A stretch of 64,000 nt of DNA from Heterohyrax brucei (lineage: Eukaryota; Chordata; Mammalia; Hyracoidea; Procaviidae). Below are positions 44,030 to 54,104 of this stretch, piece by piece (position 1 is the stretch's first letter; each line of letters starts with the position of its first letter). Under the pieces are notes generated by a model that was not told the DNA's origin, did no database searches, and was given only the letters and a program-made list of their open reading frames with translations. The position numbers were made by a program, and so were the translations under genes. The stretch is taken from NCBI GenBank assembly GCA_028571685.1, contig CM053141.1, positions 137,978,833 to 138,042,832 on the forward strand, given 5' to 3'.

Positions 44030-44875
44030 CAGTGACAGCACACAGTAGAAAGCAGATCAGCTTAACTGGACTTCACCACAAACTGAAACCTCTTTTAATC
44101 TCAACCACGTATTGCAAGGATAGAGTAGAAGGAGTGAGGGTCTGGGGACTATGCTTTCAGGGGACATCGAGGCTGACTGGCATAATTAGCCTGAGTCTTC
44201 TGCGCCCCATATTGATGAGTGGCTTTTGAGGTCTCAAAAGCTATCAAGTTGCTATCTGAGATACACCAAATTGTCCCAACTAATGTGAAACAGATAATGA
44301 CTGAGAACAACAAAGACATGAGATAAAAAAAGAGGTCAGGAGACAGAAGGAGCCTTGTGAATGGGAGACTGTATCAACATGTGACCAGAAGAACCTGATG
44401 GTGCCCAGCCACCACCAATGACAGCTGTGATGGAGCACACATTGTAGAGTCCTTGTGTCAACCCCCCAAAAGATGGATACAGCTCAAGACCTCTACTAAA
44501 AGATTACAGTTCATGGTCCAATGAGGGAACATGGCCCCTAGACCTGCTGCTGCCCCTCACTAGGAAACACTACTGAGGTCAACTCTTCAGTCAAAAATGG
44601 ACTGGACTCAGGGATAATATGGTGTGTGTATTTCATGGTCCTATGCATTTATAGGATGCTGTCCTACTGGTCTCTTTCTAGATGGAAGAGAAGAGGATGG
44701 AAAGGAGCAGACAGGAGCTTATTAAGAGACTACTGCAAGTATAGCATGAAAAGGAGGAGTGTGCTGTTGCCAGGCTAGGAAAGCAGAAGGAGCTACAGAT
44801 AGGTGGGCATGCAGAATTGGTTTAGATTATATGCTTTCACTCAATCACAATTAAAAAAAATATATATATATATAT
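44030..44875 (+). mobile_element. L1 3' UTR-only insertion with 13-bp duplication
   Basis: It starts inside the L1 3' UTR (CAGTGACAGCACACAGTAGAAAG), continues with CCAGCCACCACCAATGACAGC and ATGCTTTCACTCAATCACAA, and ends in an A-rich/(TA)n tail. AAAGAGGCTTTGA is repeated exactly at 44017-44029 and 44876-44888. It parallels 58560-59416 (+) and, reversed, 62330-63190. No ORF2 is included. Confidence 0.9.
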
Positions 44876-44888
44876 AAAGAGGCTTTGA

Positions 44889-45589
44889 TTCTGTAGAAAG
44901 GTGTTATGGGATAGGGAGAGAAGCCTAAGCAGAAACTTCAATAGTGGAAAAATGTGAAATCATTCACTACAGATGATCTAGTAAGCAAGGTAAACACTGT
45001 GCTTACCTTGCCTATTGGAAGTGGGACCCCTGGTATACTTAAGGTCTGAAAATTATATTTTTCACATGAATACAAAATATGTTCAGTCCCTGGGCTATGA
45101 TTGTTAGATTTAAGGACTACTAATACTTGAACTTTAGTGTTATAAAAATTTGCCATACTTTTAAACAGTTAAATGAGTCCCTACTTGAAACATTCTTCAT
45201 CACAGTCCTCTTCGTTTGCTGCATGTGTTGCTTTTGAATCATTGAAAGAAAGGCGTTTAGCCTTTTCTTACACTGAAGTAAGGCTACGTAAGAACCATAC
45301 TTACCCGTTCCACCTTAACCTATAAATTGAACTCAAAGACGCAGGAACAGATCTTTTTTATAACCTGGACTGCCTGCCTGTACAATTTAGTGTTTAAAGT
45401 CTTTTTCTTCAGATGAAAGCATAAAATGCTTAAGAGGTACTAGTTTCCCACTTTGACTTAATAATTATACTGGCATCTTAAAAGCACTTTATATTCTTTT
45501 AAACACTTTTGTTGATATCACCAGTCGAATTTAACAAGCATTTTTTGAGGAGCCACTGTTATTAGACACGCTACTGGGTTATAGAATAA
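44889..45589. other. Unassigned intron sequence
   Basis: L2-like trace near 45525-45585 (AATTTAACAAGCATTTTTTGAGG). No exon is recognised. Confidence 0.4.
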
Positions 45590-45755
45590 CAGTGGTTAAA
45601 GTGATCACCTGTTAACTGGGAGGTTGGTGGTTGAAAACCATCAGCAGCTCTGCAAGAGCAAAGCAGCAGTCTGCTTCATAGATTTATAGCCTGGAAATGC
45701 TGTAGGTTGGCTATGAGTCAGAATCAACTCAACCTCAGTGAGTTTGGTTTGGTTT
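45590..45755 (+). repeat. AfroSINE, diverged
   Basis: ACAGTGGTTAAAGTG head, CTATGAGTCAGAATCAACTC and CCTCAGTGAGTTTGGTTTGG tail. Confidence 0.85.
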
Positions 45756-45778
45756 TTTTTAAATGCTGTATTATATGT

Positions 45779-46135
45779 CTCTGGGTGATACAAAAGGCAG
45801 TTCAACTGCATCAGTCATTGGTCCTAAGGAAGAAAGACCTGGTGATCTACTTCCTTAAGATTATTGTTGTCATAAGTTGCCGTGGAGTCAGTTCCGCCTC
45901 ATGGTGACCCTGTGTGTGCAGAATGGAGCTACTTTCAAAGCAGTGACATTTCAGCAGCAGATCTTCAAGCCTACCTTCAAAGTGCCTCTGGGTGGATTTG
46001 AACCACTGACCTTCTGGCTAATGGTCAAGCACTTAACTGTTTGTGACACAAAATCACAGCTACTGAAAGCCCCAAGGAGAAGCTCTACTGTGATACACAT
46101 GGGGTCAGAATCTACTTGTTGGCAATGGATTTTTA
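45779..46135 (+). repeat. AfroSINE, long form, split by another SINE
   Basis: The left piece ends GGAAGAAAGACCTGGTGATCTACTTCC. The right piece resumes AATCACAGCTACTGAAAGCCCC and ends with CAGAATCTACTTGTTGGCAATGG. A minus-strand SINE lies between them. Confidence 0.78.
45862..46046 (-). repeat. AfroSINE-related element nested in a plus-strand SINE
   Basis: GTTGTCATAAGTTGCCGTGGAG tail, AAGTGCCTCTGGGTGGATTTG middle and CTTCTGGCTAATGGTCAAGC head region. Confidence 0.85.
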
Positions 46136-48419
46136 TTCTATGTTATAAGGATATTAGAATATATTAGATGTGGACCCTGCCCTCTGGAACAGATTTCCTA
46201 AAACTTCCAACAGGATCTTACCGTGATGTTAAATATGAATTTCAGTCTACTGTGATCTGTAAAATATTGTCAGGCATTTCCAAGAAAACAGTAGAGAAGA
46301 AACTAGCCCAGTATAGGGACTGAGTGAAAGCTTCTTAGAGGAAATGATATCTGAAATAAGTTTTGAAGGAAACATAGAGATTAGCAAAAAAAGAAATGGT
46401 GAGGTTGTTTAAACCAGAGCGAATAGCCTAAATGATTACCATGAAGTGAAACAGCCTGGTGACCATACAGAAGTAATATTACTAGAACATAAAATGTGTC
46501 ATATTGAGTGATAACGCATGGGGCAGGAGCAGTAATTTGGAGGAAGACCTCAGGAGACCTTTTAAGCCATGATATGGAGCTTGGGTTTCCCCATAAGGCA
46601 TAGGGGCCATTGAAAGGGTTTACTTAGAGATGTGATACACTCAGGTTAGGATTTTTTCAGAAGTGATCGAGTGGCAGAGTTTAAAATAGATTTGCTGGAA
46701 AACAGAACAGAAAGCAGGATTACCTGGCTGTGAAACAATCCATGTGAGATTGTTTTGGTGGAAATAAATGGTATAGGAAGGGTGGGAGAAAAATGGGAGG
46801 GACAGGTTTGAGAATTGTTGAGGAGATAAAATCAAAAGCACCAGGTAATGGATCAGATTGAGAGAGGCAGGAAGCTAGATGACTCCTAACTTCTATCTCT
46901 AGGAAGGCCACGTGGATTTTGATGCCATTAATTAATCCACAAAACATGGACATGAGTTTTAAGGATGCTAAGATGATGAGTTGACTTTTATAGAGGTGAC
47001 ATTGGGAGGGCAGCCAGGCCAAGATGATAGATTTGGAAATTATGAACCAAGACGTGACAGTTATGATCATGAGTGTGGATAAAATTTTCTAGTGGAAAGA
47101 AAAAGAAAGAAGTCAAGACAGAACTGGGCAAGATCTGCTGTTAGGATGAAAGTCAAAAGAAGAGGCCACAAAGGTATTGGGAAACAACAAATAGCAATAA
47201 GTAAATAAATAAAAGAAAAAAAGTACACCAACAAAATAAACAACAGAGGAGTACAATCATGGGGTGAGAGAAGAAGAGTAAGAGAAGAACAATCTCATGA
47301 GAGCAGTCAGCGCTGTTGCTCCCAAGAGCAGCTCGAGAGCTATTCAGGGACCCTCGGCATTTAGTAACGCAGAGACTACCGGTGAACTTGGAGAGACAAC
47401 GTTTTAGTGGGGTGATAGGAATGGAGGTCAGACCATAGTGGGCTGGTTAAAGGAAAGTGAGGAAGCAGGCACAGCACGTGTAGACTAGGACTTAAGAGGT
47501 GCAAAGAGAGAAGGAAAAGAAAGTAAGACAGTGAGATGGAAAGAAGGTTTGTGAACTTGCATGTAAACTAGAAGAAGGACCTAGCAGAGTGGGAGAAGAT
47601 GAAGTTACAGTACAAGGATGGAAGGAATGTTACAGTCCAGAGGTTACAGAAAATGAACTTGAACCTGGATAGGAGACTCTGTCTTGTTTGATCCAGATAG
47701 TAGTGATTGTGGGTCAAGGGAAGACACCTGGCTGCTCTTGCTTGAGGGCCTAGGCCCTTTCATTTAGAAGAATGGGTTATGTTTGTTTAGGGACTTGAGA
47801 GTGATGAGTGTTGAGAACACTAGAAGAGAGTGTTAGAGGAGGAGCGAGACAGGACTGTTGAGGTGCCAGCAGTCAGTGGCAAAACCAAGCTACAGTAATG
47901 GCTGATTTTTCTCCCTAGCAGTGCTCAGCTTTCAGGGATTGGCAATTGAAAAAGATAATTTGGAGTTGATCCTAGGTATTTTATGCTGAGTGAGTGTGAT
48001 ATACGGACCTGAGCAACTGAAAACTGAGGGTAATCAATCCTGTGGTTTGGGCTGCTGCAAGATGTAAGTATAGTCAGCAACGGATTAAGAGGGTAGGGGA
48101 AGTGGGAGTTTAGAGGTATGATATTGGCAATGAGGATCTCGGTATGGAATAATCTGAGCTATGGTAAAACCAAGCATTAACTATGAATGATTTATGTGAA
48201 GTGGAAGTAAAGATCTGTGTCGTTAAAGCCAAGTTGGATGCCATCTGTGTAGACTTGGAAGGATCCAGATGTCACAAGCCTTCGAGAAAGGAGAATGACT
48301 ATACCAGAGAGCGAAGCAATAAGGAAAGTTAAAAGCATGTGGGCCAAAAGTAACCTGCAGGAGGCTGGACTTTTTGTATGCCAGTCACAGGTGAAAGTTG
48401 ATTGTATTTTTTAAACTCC
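46136..48419. other. Intron sequence, probably ancient repeats
   Basis: Long purine-rich stretch. CCATTGAAAGGGTTTACTTAGAG and AGAGAGGCAGGAAGCTAGATGACTCC recall a widespread ancient mammalian interspersed repeat that I cannot name with confidence; 55720-56330 looks similar. There are no exons or long coding frames. Confidence 0.4.
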
Positions 48420-48519
48420 AGTGAACTGACAGAAAAACAATTCAGCTATAAGACCACTTAGTAAACTGAATTATTACCGGGAGGGTAGGGGGACAACAAA
48501 CTTAAAAATCAACACCTTT

Positions 48520-49500
48520 CGTATGAACAGTTAAAAAAAGTATAGACCAGCAGCAAAAAATATATAAAATAGTAAAAAATATATACCTACTAAAGAGACA
48601 ACTTGAAAAATGGAGTTTGTCTTCAAAAGGAAAGTAAATATTAGAAAGATAGCAGTGTTCAGTATAACACAAAGCAAAATCTCATTGACTCAAGGAAGCA
48701 TAACTGATGTGCATGCAATAAGCATTTGAAAAGATGTTCGCGGTCATTAGTCGTTAGGAAAATGCAAATGAAAACCACAATGATATACAACTTCATACCC
48801 ACTGGGACGGCTATGACATGAAAAATAACACGTTAGTGAACTTGTGGAAAAAACGGAACACCTTTGTATATTGCTAGTGGGAATGGAAGATGGTTCAGCC
48901 ACTGTGGAAGAATTGAAGATTCCTTGAAAAATTAAACAGAATTACCATATGACCCAGCAATTCCACTCCTGGATATATACGTGAAAGGATTAAGAACAGG
49001 TATTCAAACAAATGCTTGTACAAGAATGTTCTGAGCATTACCATTCAGTAGACAAAAGGGAGAAACAACCCAAATGCCCATCAATGGACAAGTGGTTATG
49101 CAAAATGTGGTATATACATACTTGTATGCTTGCATATTAATCATTTCTAAAAAAGAATGAAGCAGTAAAGAACCATGATGGGCATGAACTGTGAAAATAT
49201 TATTCTAAGTGAAAGAAGCCAGACAAAAGACCACATGATTCCATGTCTCTGAAATATCTAGAATAGGTAGGTGGAAAGCAGATTAATTATTGCCAGAGGC
49301 TGTAGGGGAAGGATATTGGGAGGATGGATAGTGACTTTCAGGTACAGGATGTCCTTTGAGGATGATGAATGTTTTGGAACTAAATGGAGGTGATGATTGT
49401 ACAGCATTGTGAATATACTAAATGCTACTTATTGTATCCTTTAAAATGGTTAATTTTATGTGAATGTGAATTTTGCCCCAATTTTTAAAAAAGGAGTATC
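48520..49500 (+). mobile_element. Old L1 ORF2 end and 3' UTR
   Basis: GTTAGGAAAATGCAAATGAAAACC, ACCCAGCAATTCCACTCCTGG, CAAATGCCCATCAATGGAC and CATGATTCCATGTCTCTG occur in L1M order and end with TTTAAAATGGTTAATTTTATG. Diverged, no open frame. Confidence 0.85.
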
Positions 49501-49830
49501 CAGGTTAAATCTGAGTAATAAAAGATAGACTTATAGTTTATCATGTATTCTCAATACAATTCTCTTAATAAAGGTTGAGAAAGAAAGCCAAATATATCTG
49601 GAGGTATTTTCAAACCCTTGGGGACAACTGGTTGGCCATTTGGGAAAATTAGATTTGAAAATGTACTTCATTCTGTAATTAAAATGAGTTCCTGATTGGT
49701 AAGTACTTTAATATAAGAAAAGAAACCTTAAAAGTACTACAAGATAACAATAACCACTATATAATCTTGAAGTAGGAGAGGCCTCACTGTACATAAAGTT
49801 GATACATTTTGCCAAAACAAAAAACAGTTT
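49501..49830. other. Unassigned intron sequence
   Basis: AT-rich, with no recognised repeat. Confidence 0.4.
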
Positions 49831-49901
49831 ATTAGCTAGGGCAGCTATAACAAGAATAGCACAAGCGGATGGCTTTAGCAAACAGAAGTTTATTCTATTA
49901 C

Positions 49902-50037
49902 GTTGTTGTTGTTAGGTGCCACCCTGACTCAGGGTGACCCTAGAAGTCAGAGTAGAACTGCCACGTAGAGTTGGAGTGCCTGGTGGTTTGGCAGGGCCAG
50001 CCTCTTGGGACGTCACCACTACGCCACCAGGGTTTCT
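49902..50037 (-). repeat. AfroSINE nested in LTR
   Basis: GTTGTTGTTAGGTGCCACCC tail, CCCTAGAAGTCAGAGTAGAAC and CACTACGCCACCAGGGTTTC head. Confidence 0.9.
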
Positions 50038-50312
50038 GCTCGCACTTCAGCGGGCTGGAAATCCAAATTTATGGACCAGCTTCAGAGCTTTCTCAGCTCT
50101 GGGGAAAGGAAAGACCTTGTCCTCAACATTCCCTTGTCCTAAAAGGTTCCTAGAGCAGGGAGCTCGAACCCGAAGGACACACCCCCTCCTGGTTCTGCAT
50201 TCTTGGTGGGAGGAAGTCCCTCTGCCTCTCTGTTTCTCTGTCTTATATCCCCAAAGAGATTGACACAAGATACAACCTAATCTTGGAGATGGAGTCCTGC
50301 CTTGCTATTGTC

Positions 50313-50485
50313 CAAAAAAACAACAAACCAAACCCGTTGCCGTGGAGTCGATGCTCACTCATGGTGACCCTATAGGACAAAGTTGAAATGCCCCATTGAG
50401 TTTCTAAGGTGTGCCTGATGGATTTGAAGTGCTTACTTTTGGGTTAGCAGCTGTAGCACTAACCGTTAGGCAACCAAGATTTCCC
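50313..50485 (-). repeat. AfroSINE nested in LTR
   Basis: AAACCCGTTGCCGTGGAGTC tail, TTTCTAAGGTGTGCCTGATGG middle and GGGTTAGCAGCTGTAGC head. Confidence 0.92.
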
Positions 50486-50652
50486 CTCACTAACACAGCT
50501 GCTTCTAATCTTACATCATTAATATCATAAAGTTAGGATTTACAACACATAGGAAGATCATCTGTGATGACAAAGTGGTGGACATTCACACAGTGCTGGG
50601 AATCGTGGCCCAGCCAAGCTGACACACATTTTGGGGGAATATAAGTCAATCT

Positions 50653-51837
50653 AAAAAATACCATAAAGGCTCTAAAATGTATTTGATAGAAAAAAATAAT
50701 AATAATTTCCCAAAAAAGTGTAACATGATTCCATTATATAAAATTATGCATGTATATATATATATATTTCTGTTCACTGAGATAGGCCTAGAAGGGTGTC
50801 TACTATAATGTAAAAAAAAGGACGATTTTCTCTAAATTGTGTTTTGATTTTTATTGATTCCTGTCATTTTTTAACTGTTGATGTTGTTTGGATTTTATAA
50901 AAGGAGTATTATCACATCAGAAAGGAAAAAACAATTTTTAAAAATTACAAGTTAATGATTTGATTTGTATCTTACATTATGAATGCAAAGCAGTATTGCT
51001 TTAAAAAGGTGATAAAAGACTTTGGAAATGTTCCCAATGGGACAAGAACAGGCAGCCCGAGATTACAAAGGAGTTTCATTCCTAACTCTGTCTTGAAGTC
51101 AAATTTGTACATAATTTACAACAGTTAGGCAAGATACACATTAATGTCAGTCAAATGTTTGTCTTGGTGTATAATATATAATATACCTTTCTATGTATAA
51201 AAGACATCAGATACATCCAGATACACTAAAAGATCTTTAATGTAAGACAGTAATAATAATGTTTTGATGTGTGTCACAAAGTAGTACCCGTTTGTTATTA
51301 TGAACCTGTGTAGGTACCTTGAATGTTTAACATAATACAGTTGACAAGAGTTAGTTTGCAACTAAATGTTGTATGCAAGTTAGATGTTTGCAACCTGAGG
51401 GCAACCTGTATTCTATACATGCTCCATTCAACTTTGGTATTCTGTTTTCTTAGTGATAAAAAGAGGAATTATTAAAGGATTTATGAGGTAAACTGCATAA
51501 TCCAACATTTTTAATTCAAACCTTTAAAAGAGATATCAATTTCCCATTTTGAAAGTATGTTTTGTTTCCGCTGTCAGGCACCAGCAATGACTTTTCCTCA
51601 TCTGGTATGCGTGTATCCTAGTAGTAAAAAATGCTCCACCCCACCCTTCCCAGGCGGTCCAGCTCAAGAGTAGTAAAAATACCTGCATTTTCTTATCAGT
51701 TAGAATAAAAATAGCTTTATTTAACCCCAGGGGGAAATGTATATAAAGTCATAACCTCAGATCCCCTTCTTCAAAGAGGAGAGGCATGGCTTTTATATTC
51801 TTTGAGCTGAGCTTTTTTGAAATGTAACAGCACGAAA
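50653..51837. other. Unassigned AT-rich intron sequence
   Basis: A short (TA)n tract lies at about 50750-50768. No recognised gene or repeat. Confidence 0.4.
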
Positions 51838-52005
51838 ACCAAACTAAACGAAACCCGCTGTTGTGTCAAGTCAGTTTCAACACATAGCAATCCTATAGAT
51901 GGAGTAGAACCACCCTATAAGGTTTCCAAAGAGTGCCTGGTGGATTTTTACTGCCAGCCTCTTGCCAGCAGTGTGGCACTTAACCACTACATGGTGAGAG
52001 CTTCC
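51838..52005 (-). repeat. AfroSINE
   Basis: AAACGAAACCCGCTGTTGTG tail, TTTCCAAAGAGTGCCTGGTGG middle and CACTTAACCACTACATGG head. Confidence 0.92.
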
Positions 52006-52085
52006 AAAACATGAAGGCAACTTTAAGTTTTTGAGCTGTTAATCCTGAAAGTAGATTTCTGGTTATTTTATAAAATTAGGTGCCT

Positions 52086-52250
52086 AGGAAACCCTGGTGG
52101 CTTAGTGAGCTAAGTGCTATGTCTGCTAACCAAAAGGTTGGCAGTTCAAATCCACCAGGTGCTCCTTGGAAATTACTTGGGGCAGTTCTGTTCTGAACTA
52201 TAGGGTCACTGTGAGTTGGACCTGACTCAATGGCAGTGGGCTTGGTGTTG
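52086..52250 (+). repeat. AfroSINE
   Basis: GGAAACCCTGGTGGCTTAGTG head, AGGTGCTCCTTGGAAATTAC middle and GACTCAATGGCAGTGGGCTTGG tail. Full length. Confidence 0.94.
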
Positions 52251-52264
52251 GTAGGTGACATGTG

Positions 52265-52325
52265 AGGAGCCCTGGTGCCACAGTAGTTAAAGCATTCAAC
52301 TGTTAACTGAAAGGTTGGCAGTTTA
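52265..52325 (+). repeat. AfroSINE tRNA-like head only
   Basis: GGAGCCCTGGTGCCACAGTAG through AAAGGTTGGCAGTTT: the head stops just after the box-B-like region and passes directly into RTE sequence. Confidence 0.85.
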
Positions 52326-52782
52326 CACCATGGTATTTTCATTTGCCTCATTTGCATGTGAAAGCTGAACAATGAATAGAGAAGACAGAAGAAGAATTGA
52401 TGTCTTGGAATTGTGGTGCTGGAGAAAAATGTTGACCCTACCATGAACTGCCAAAAGAACCAACAGATCTATTCTGGAAGAAGTACAACCCGAGTACTCT
52501 TTTGAAGCAAAGATGAGAAGACTGCATCTTACATACTTTGGACATGTTGTCAGGAAGGATCAGTCCCTGGAGAAAGAAATCACGCTTGGTAGAGGGAGGG
52601 TCAGCGAAAAAGACAAAGACTCTCAATGAGATAGTTGACACAGTGGCTACAGCGATGGGTTTAAGCATAAAAATGATTGCGGGCATGGCGCAGAACTGGG
52701 CAGTGTTTCGTTCTGTTATGCACAGGGACACTATGAGTCAGAACCGGCTCGGTGGCACATAACAGCAACAACAAAAACAACA
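52326..52782 (+). mobile_element. RTE LINE 3' part, fused to a SINE head
   Basis: GGTATTTTCATTTGCCTC, TGCATGTGAAAGCTGAACAATG, GAAGACAGAAGAAGAATTGATG and AAGAACCAACAGATC, ending GGTGGCACATAACAGCAACAACAA. This is the RTE 3' region and its CAA-repeat tail in forward orientation. It contains a 74-codon open remnant (52538-52762). No RT domain is present. Confidence 0.9.
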
Positions 52783-53767
52783 GACAACTTCATTCCTGAG
52801 GGGTAGGTCTACAGATTCATTTATTAGTAGGATTGTCCTTTGAAGTATTTTTCTAGTAATACTGATTTTGTGCTAATAAATTTAGTACTCTAATCTAGCG
52901 TCCGTTTTAAGATTGGAAGAAACAAAAGTCATTCATTTGTTTCCCATTTGTCCCAATAATCTTGGCTTGGTTGATACTTGGTTAGTTTACTAGTTGCAAC
53001 ATTTTAGTGAGTAGGAGATTTAAAACTTGAAAGAATCTGTTCAGGTCTAGCTAAACTAGGCATTTGTATAAGCCCCTCTTTCTCCTGCCCCATTTTTGCC
53101 ATCCTCATGTGGTTCTGACATAGAAGATCCTTTCTTATGCCCTGCTTAGAGAATCACTGGTATATGGAGCTCAGAGACTGTCTCAGGCTCACCTGAAATG
53201 TCTCTTCAGGGAAGAGAGAGAAATTATTCACAGTCCTGGTTTGTTAAGAGTTGTCTCAGCGTGTGTATTTCTATTCCTGAGCCAAAGTCCAGCTAATTAA
53301 TACAAAGAGAAAGGGGCACCCTCATGCAAAAGTTTGAGGTTTCAGAGTCTTTCTCCATTGTCTTCCTATCTCTTCCTCTGTTTTCACCCTTTACTCAGTC
53401 ACCTACTCCCTGTGGAGCTGTTGACATACCTGATAATTTTCCTGCAATACCTGTGCTGTCTCCTCTCCAACAACTTGGCTTCCTCTCAGCTGTGATGGAA
53501 AGACTCCATCGGTGACTTCTTACATCATGTTGTAGTCATAACAGAAAACAATGTATGATACAGGTGTCCTCCAGTGTCTCACTGCGCCCCAACTCGGATC
53601 TTGGCATACCTTTTCAAGGAAGATTATTCCAGAGACGTATAGGTGGAGCACTTTGGGTTGAAGGCCAGAGAACAGGCAAGGGTGGTGGTGAAGCAGTTCC
53701 AGGACGCTGTAGAAGAGGAGCTCTTCCCATTATCTCCCACTATTGAGCAAACGGTTACTAAACAGGC
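52783..53767. other. Unassigned intron sequence
   Basis: No recognised repeat or exon. Confidence 0.4.
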
Positions 53768-53936
53768 AAAACAAAAAACAAATGCATTGCCAATGAGTTA
53801 ATTCTCACTCATAGCAGCTCTATAGGACAGAGAAGAACAACCTTACAGCGTTTCCAAGGAGCACCTGGTGGATTCAAACTGCTGACCTTTTGGTTATCAG
53901 ATGTATCACTTAACCAGTGCACCACCAGGGTTCCTA
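53768..53936 (-). repeat. AfroSINE
   Basis: AATGCATTGCCAATGAG tail, TTTCCAAGGAGCACCTGGTGG middle and CCAGTGCACCACCAGGGTTCC head. Full length. Confidence 0.94.
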
Positions 53937-53947
53937 CTATGTAGATA

Positions 53948-54093
53948 AAAAACCCACTACGAGTCATAGCAACCCTAGAAGTCAGAGTAGAACTGCCCCA
54001 CAGAGTTTCCAAGGAGCACCTGGTGGGTTTGAACTACTGACCTTTTGGTTAGCAGATGTAGCACTTAACCCACTATGCCACCAGCATTTCCCA
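53948..54093 (-). repeat. AfroSINE with 11-bp target-site duplication
   Basis: AACCCACTACGAGTCATAGC tail, TTTCCAAGGAGCACCTGGTGG middle and CACTATGCCACCAGC head. CTATG(T/C)AGATA flanks it (53937-53947 and 54094-54104). It inserted next to an existing SINE. Confidence 0.93.
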
Positions 54094-54104
54094 CTATGCA
54101 GATA

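Larger units (their letters stand above)
49831..50652 (-). mobile_element. Solo LTR, MaLR-like, with two SINE insertions
   Basis: Same family as 1871-2366. The reversed 3' end AGGGCAGCTATAACAAGAATAGCACAAG stands at the left. ATAAAGTTAGGATTTACAACAC and GAATCGTGGCCCAGCCAAGCTG, shared with 2255-2330, stand at the right. SINEs at 49902-50037 and 50313-50485 inflate it. No retroviral internal region. Confidence 0.72.
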
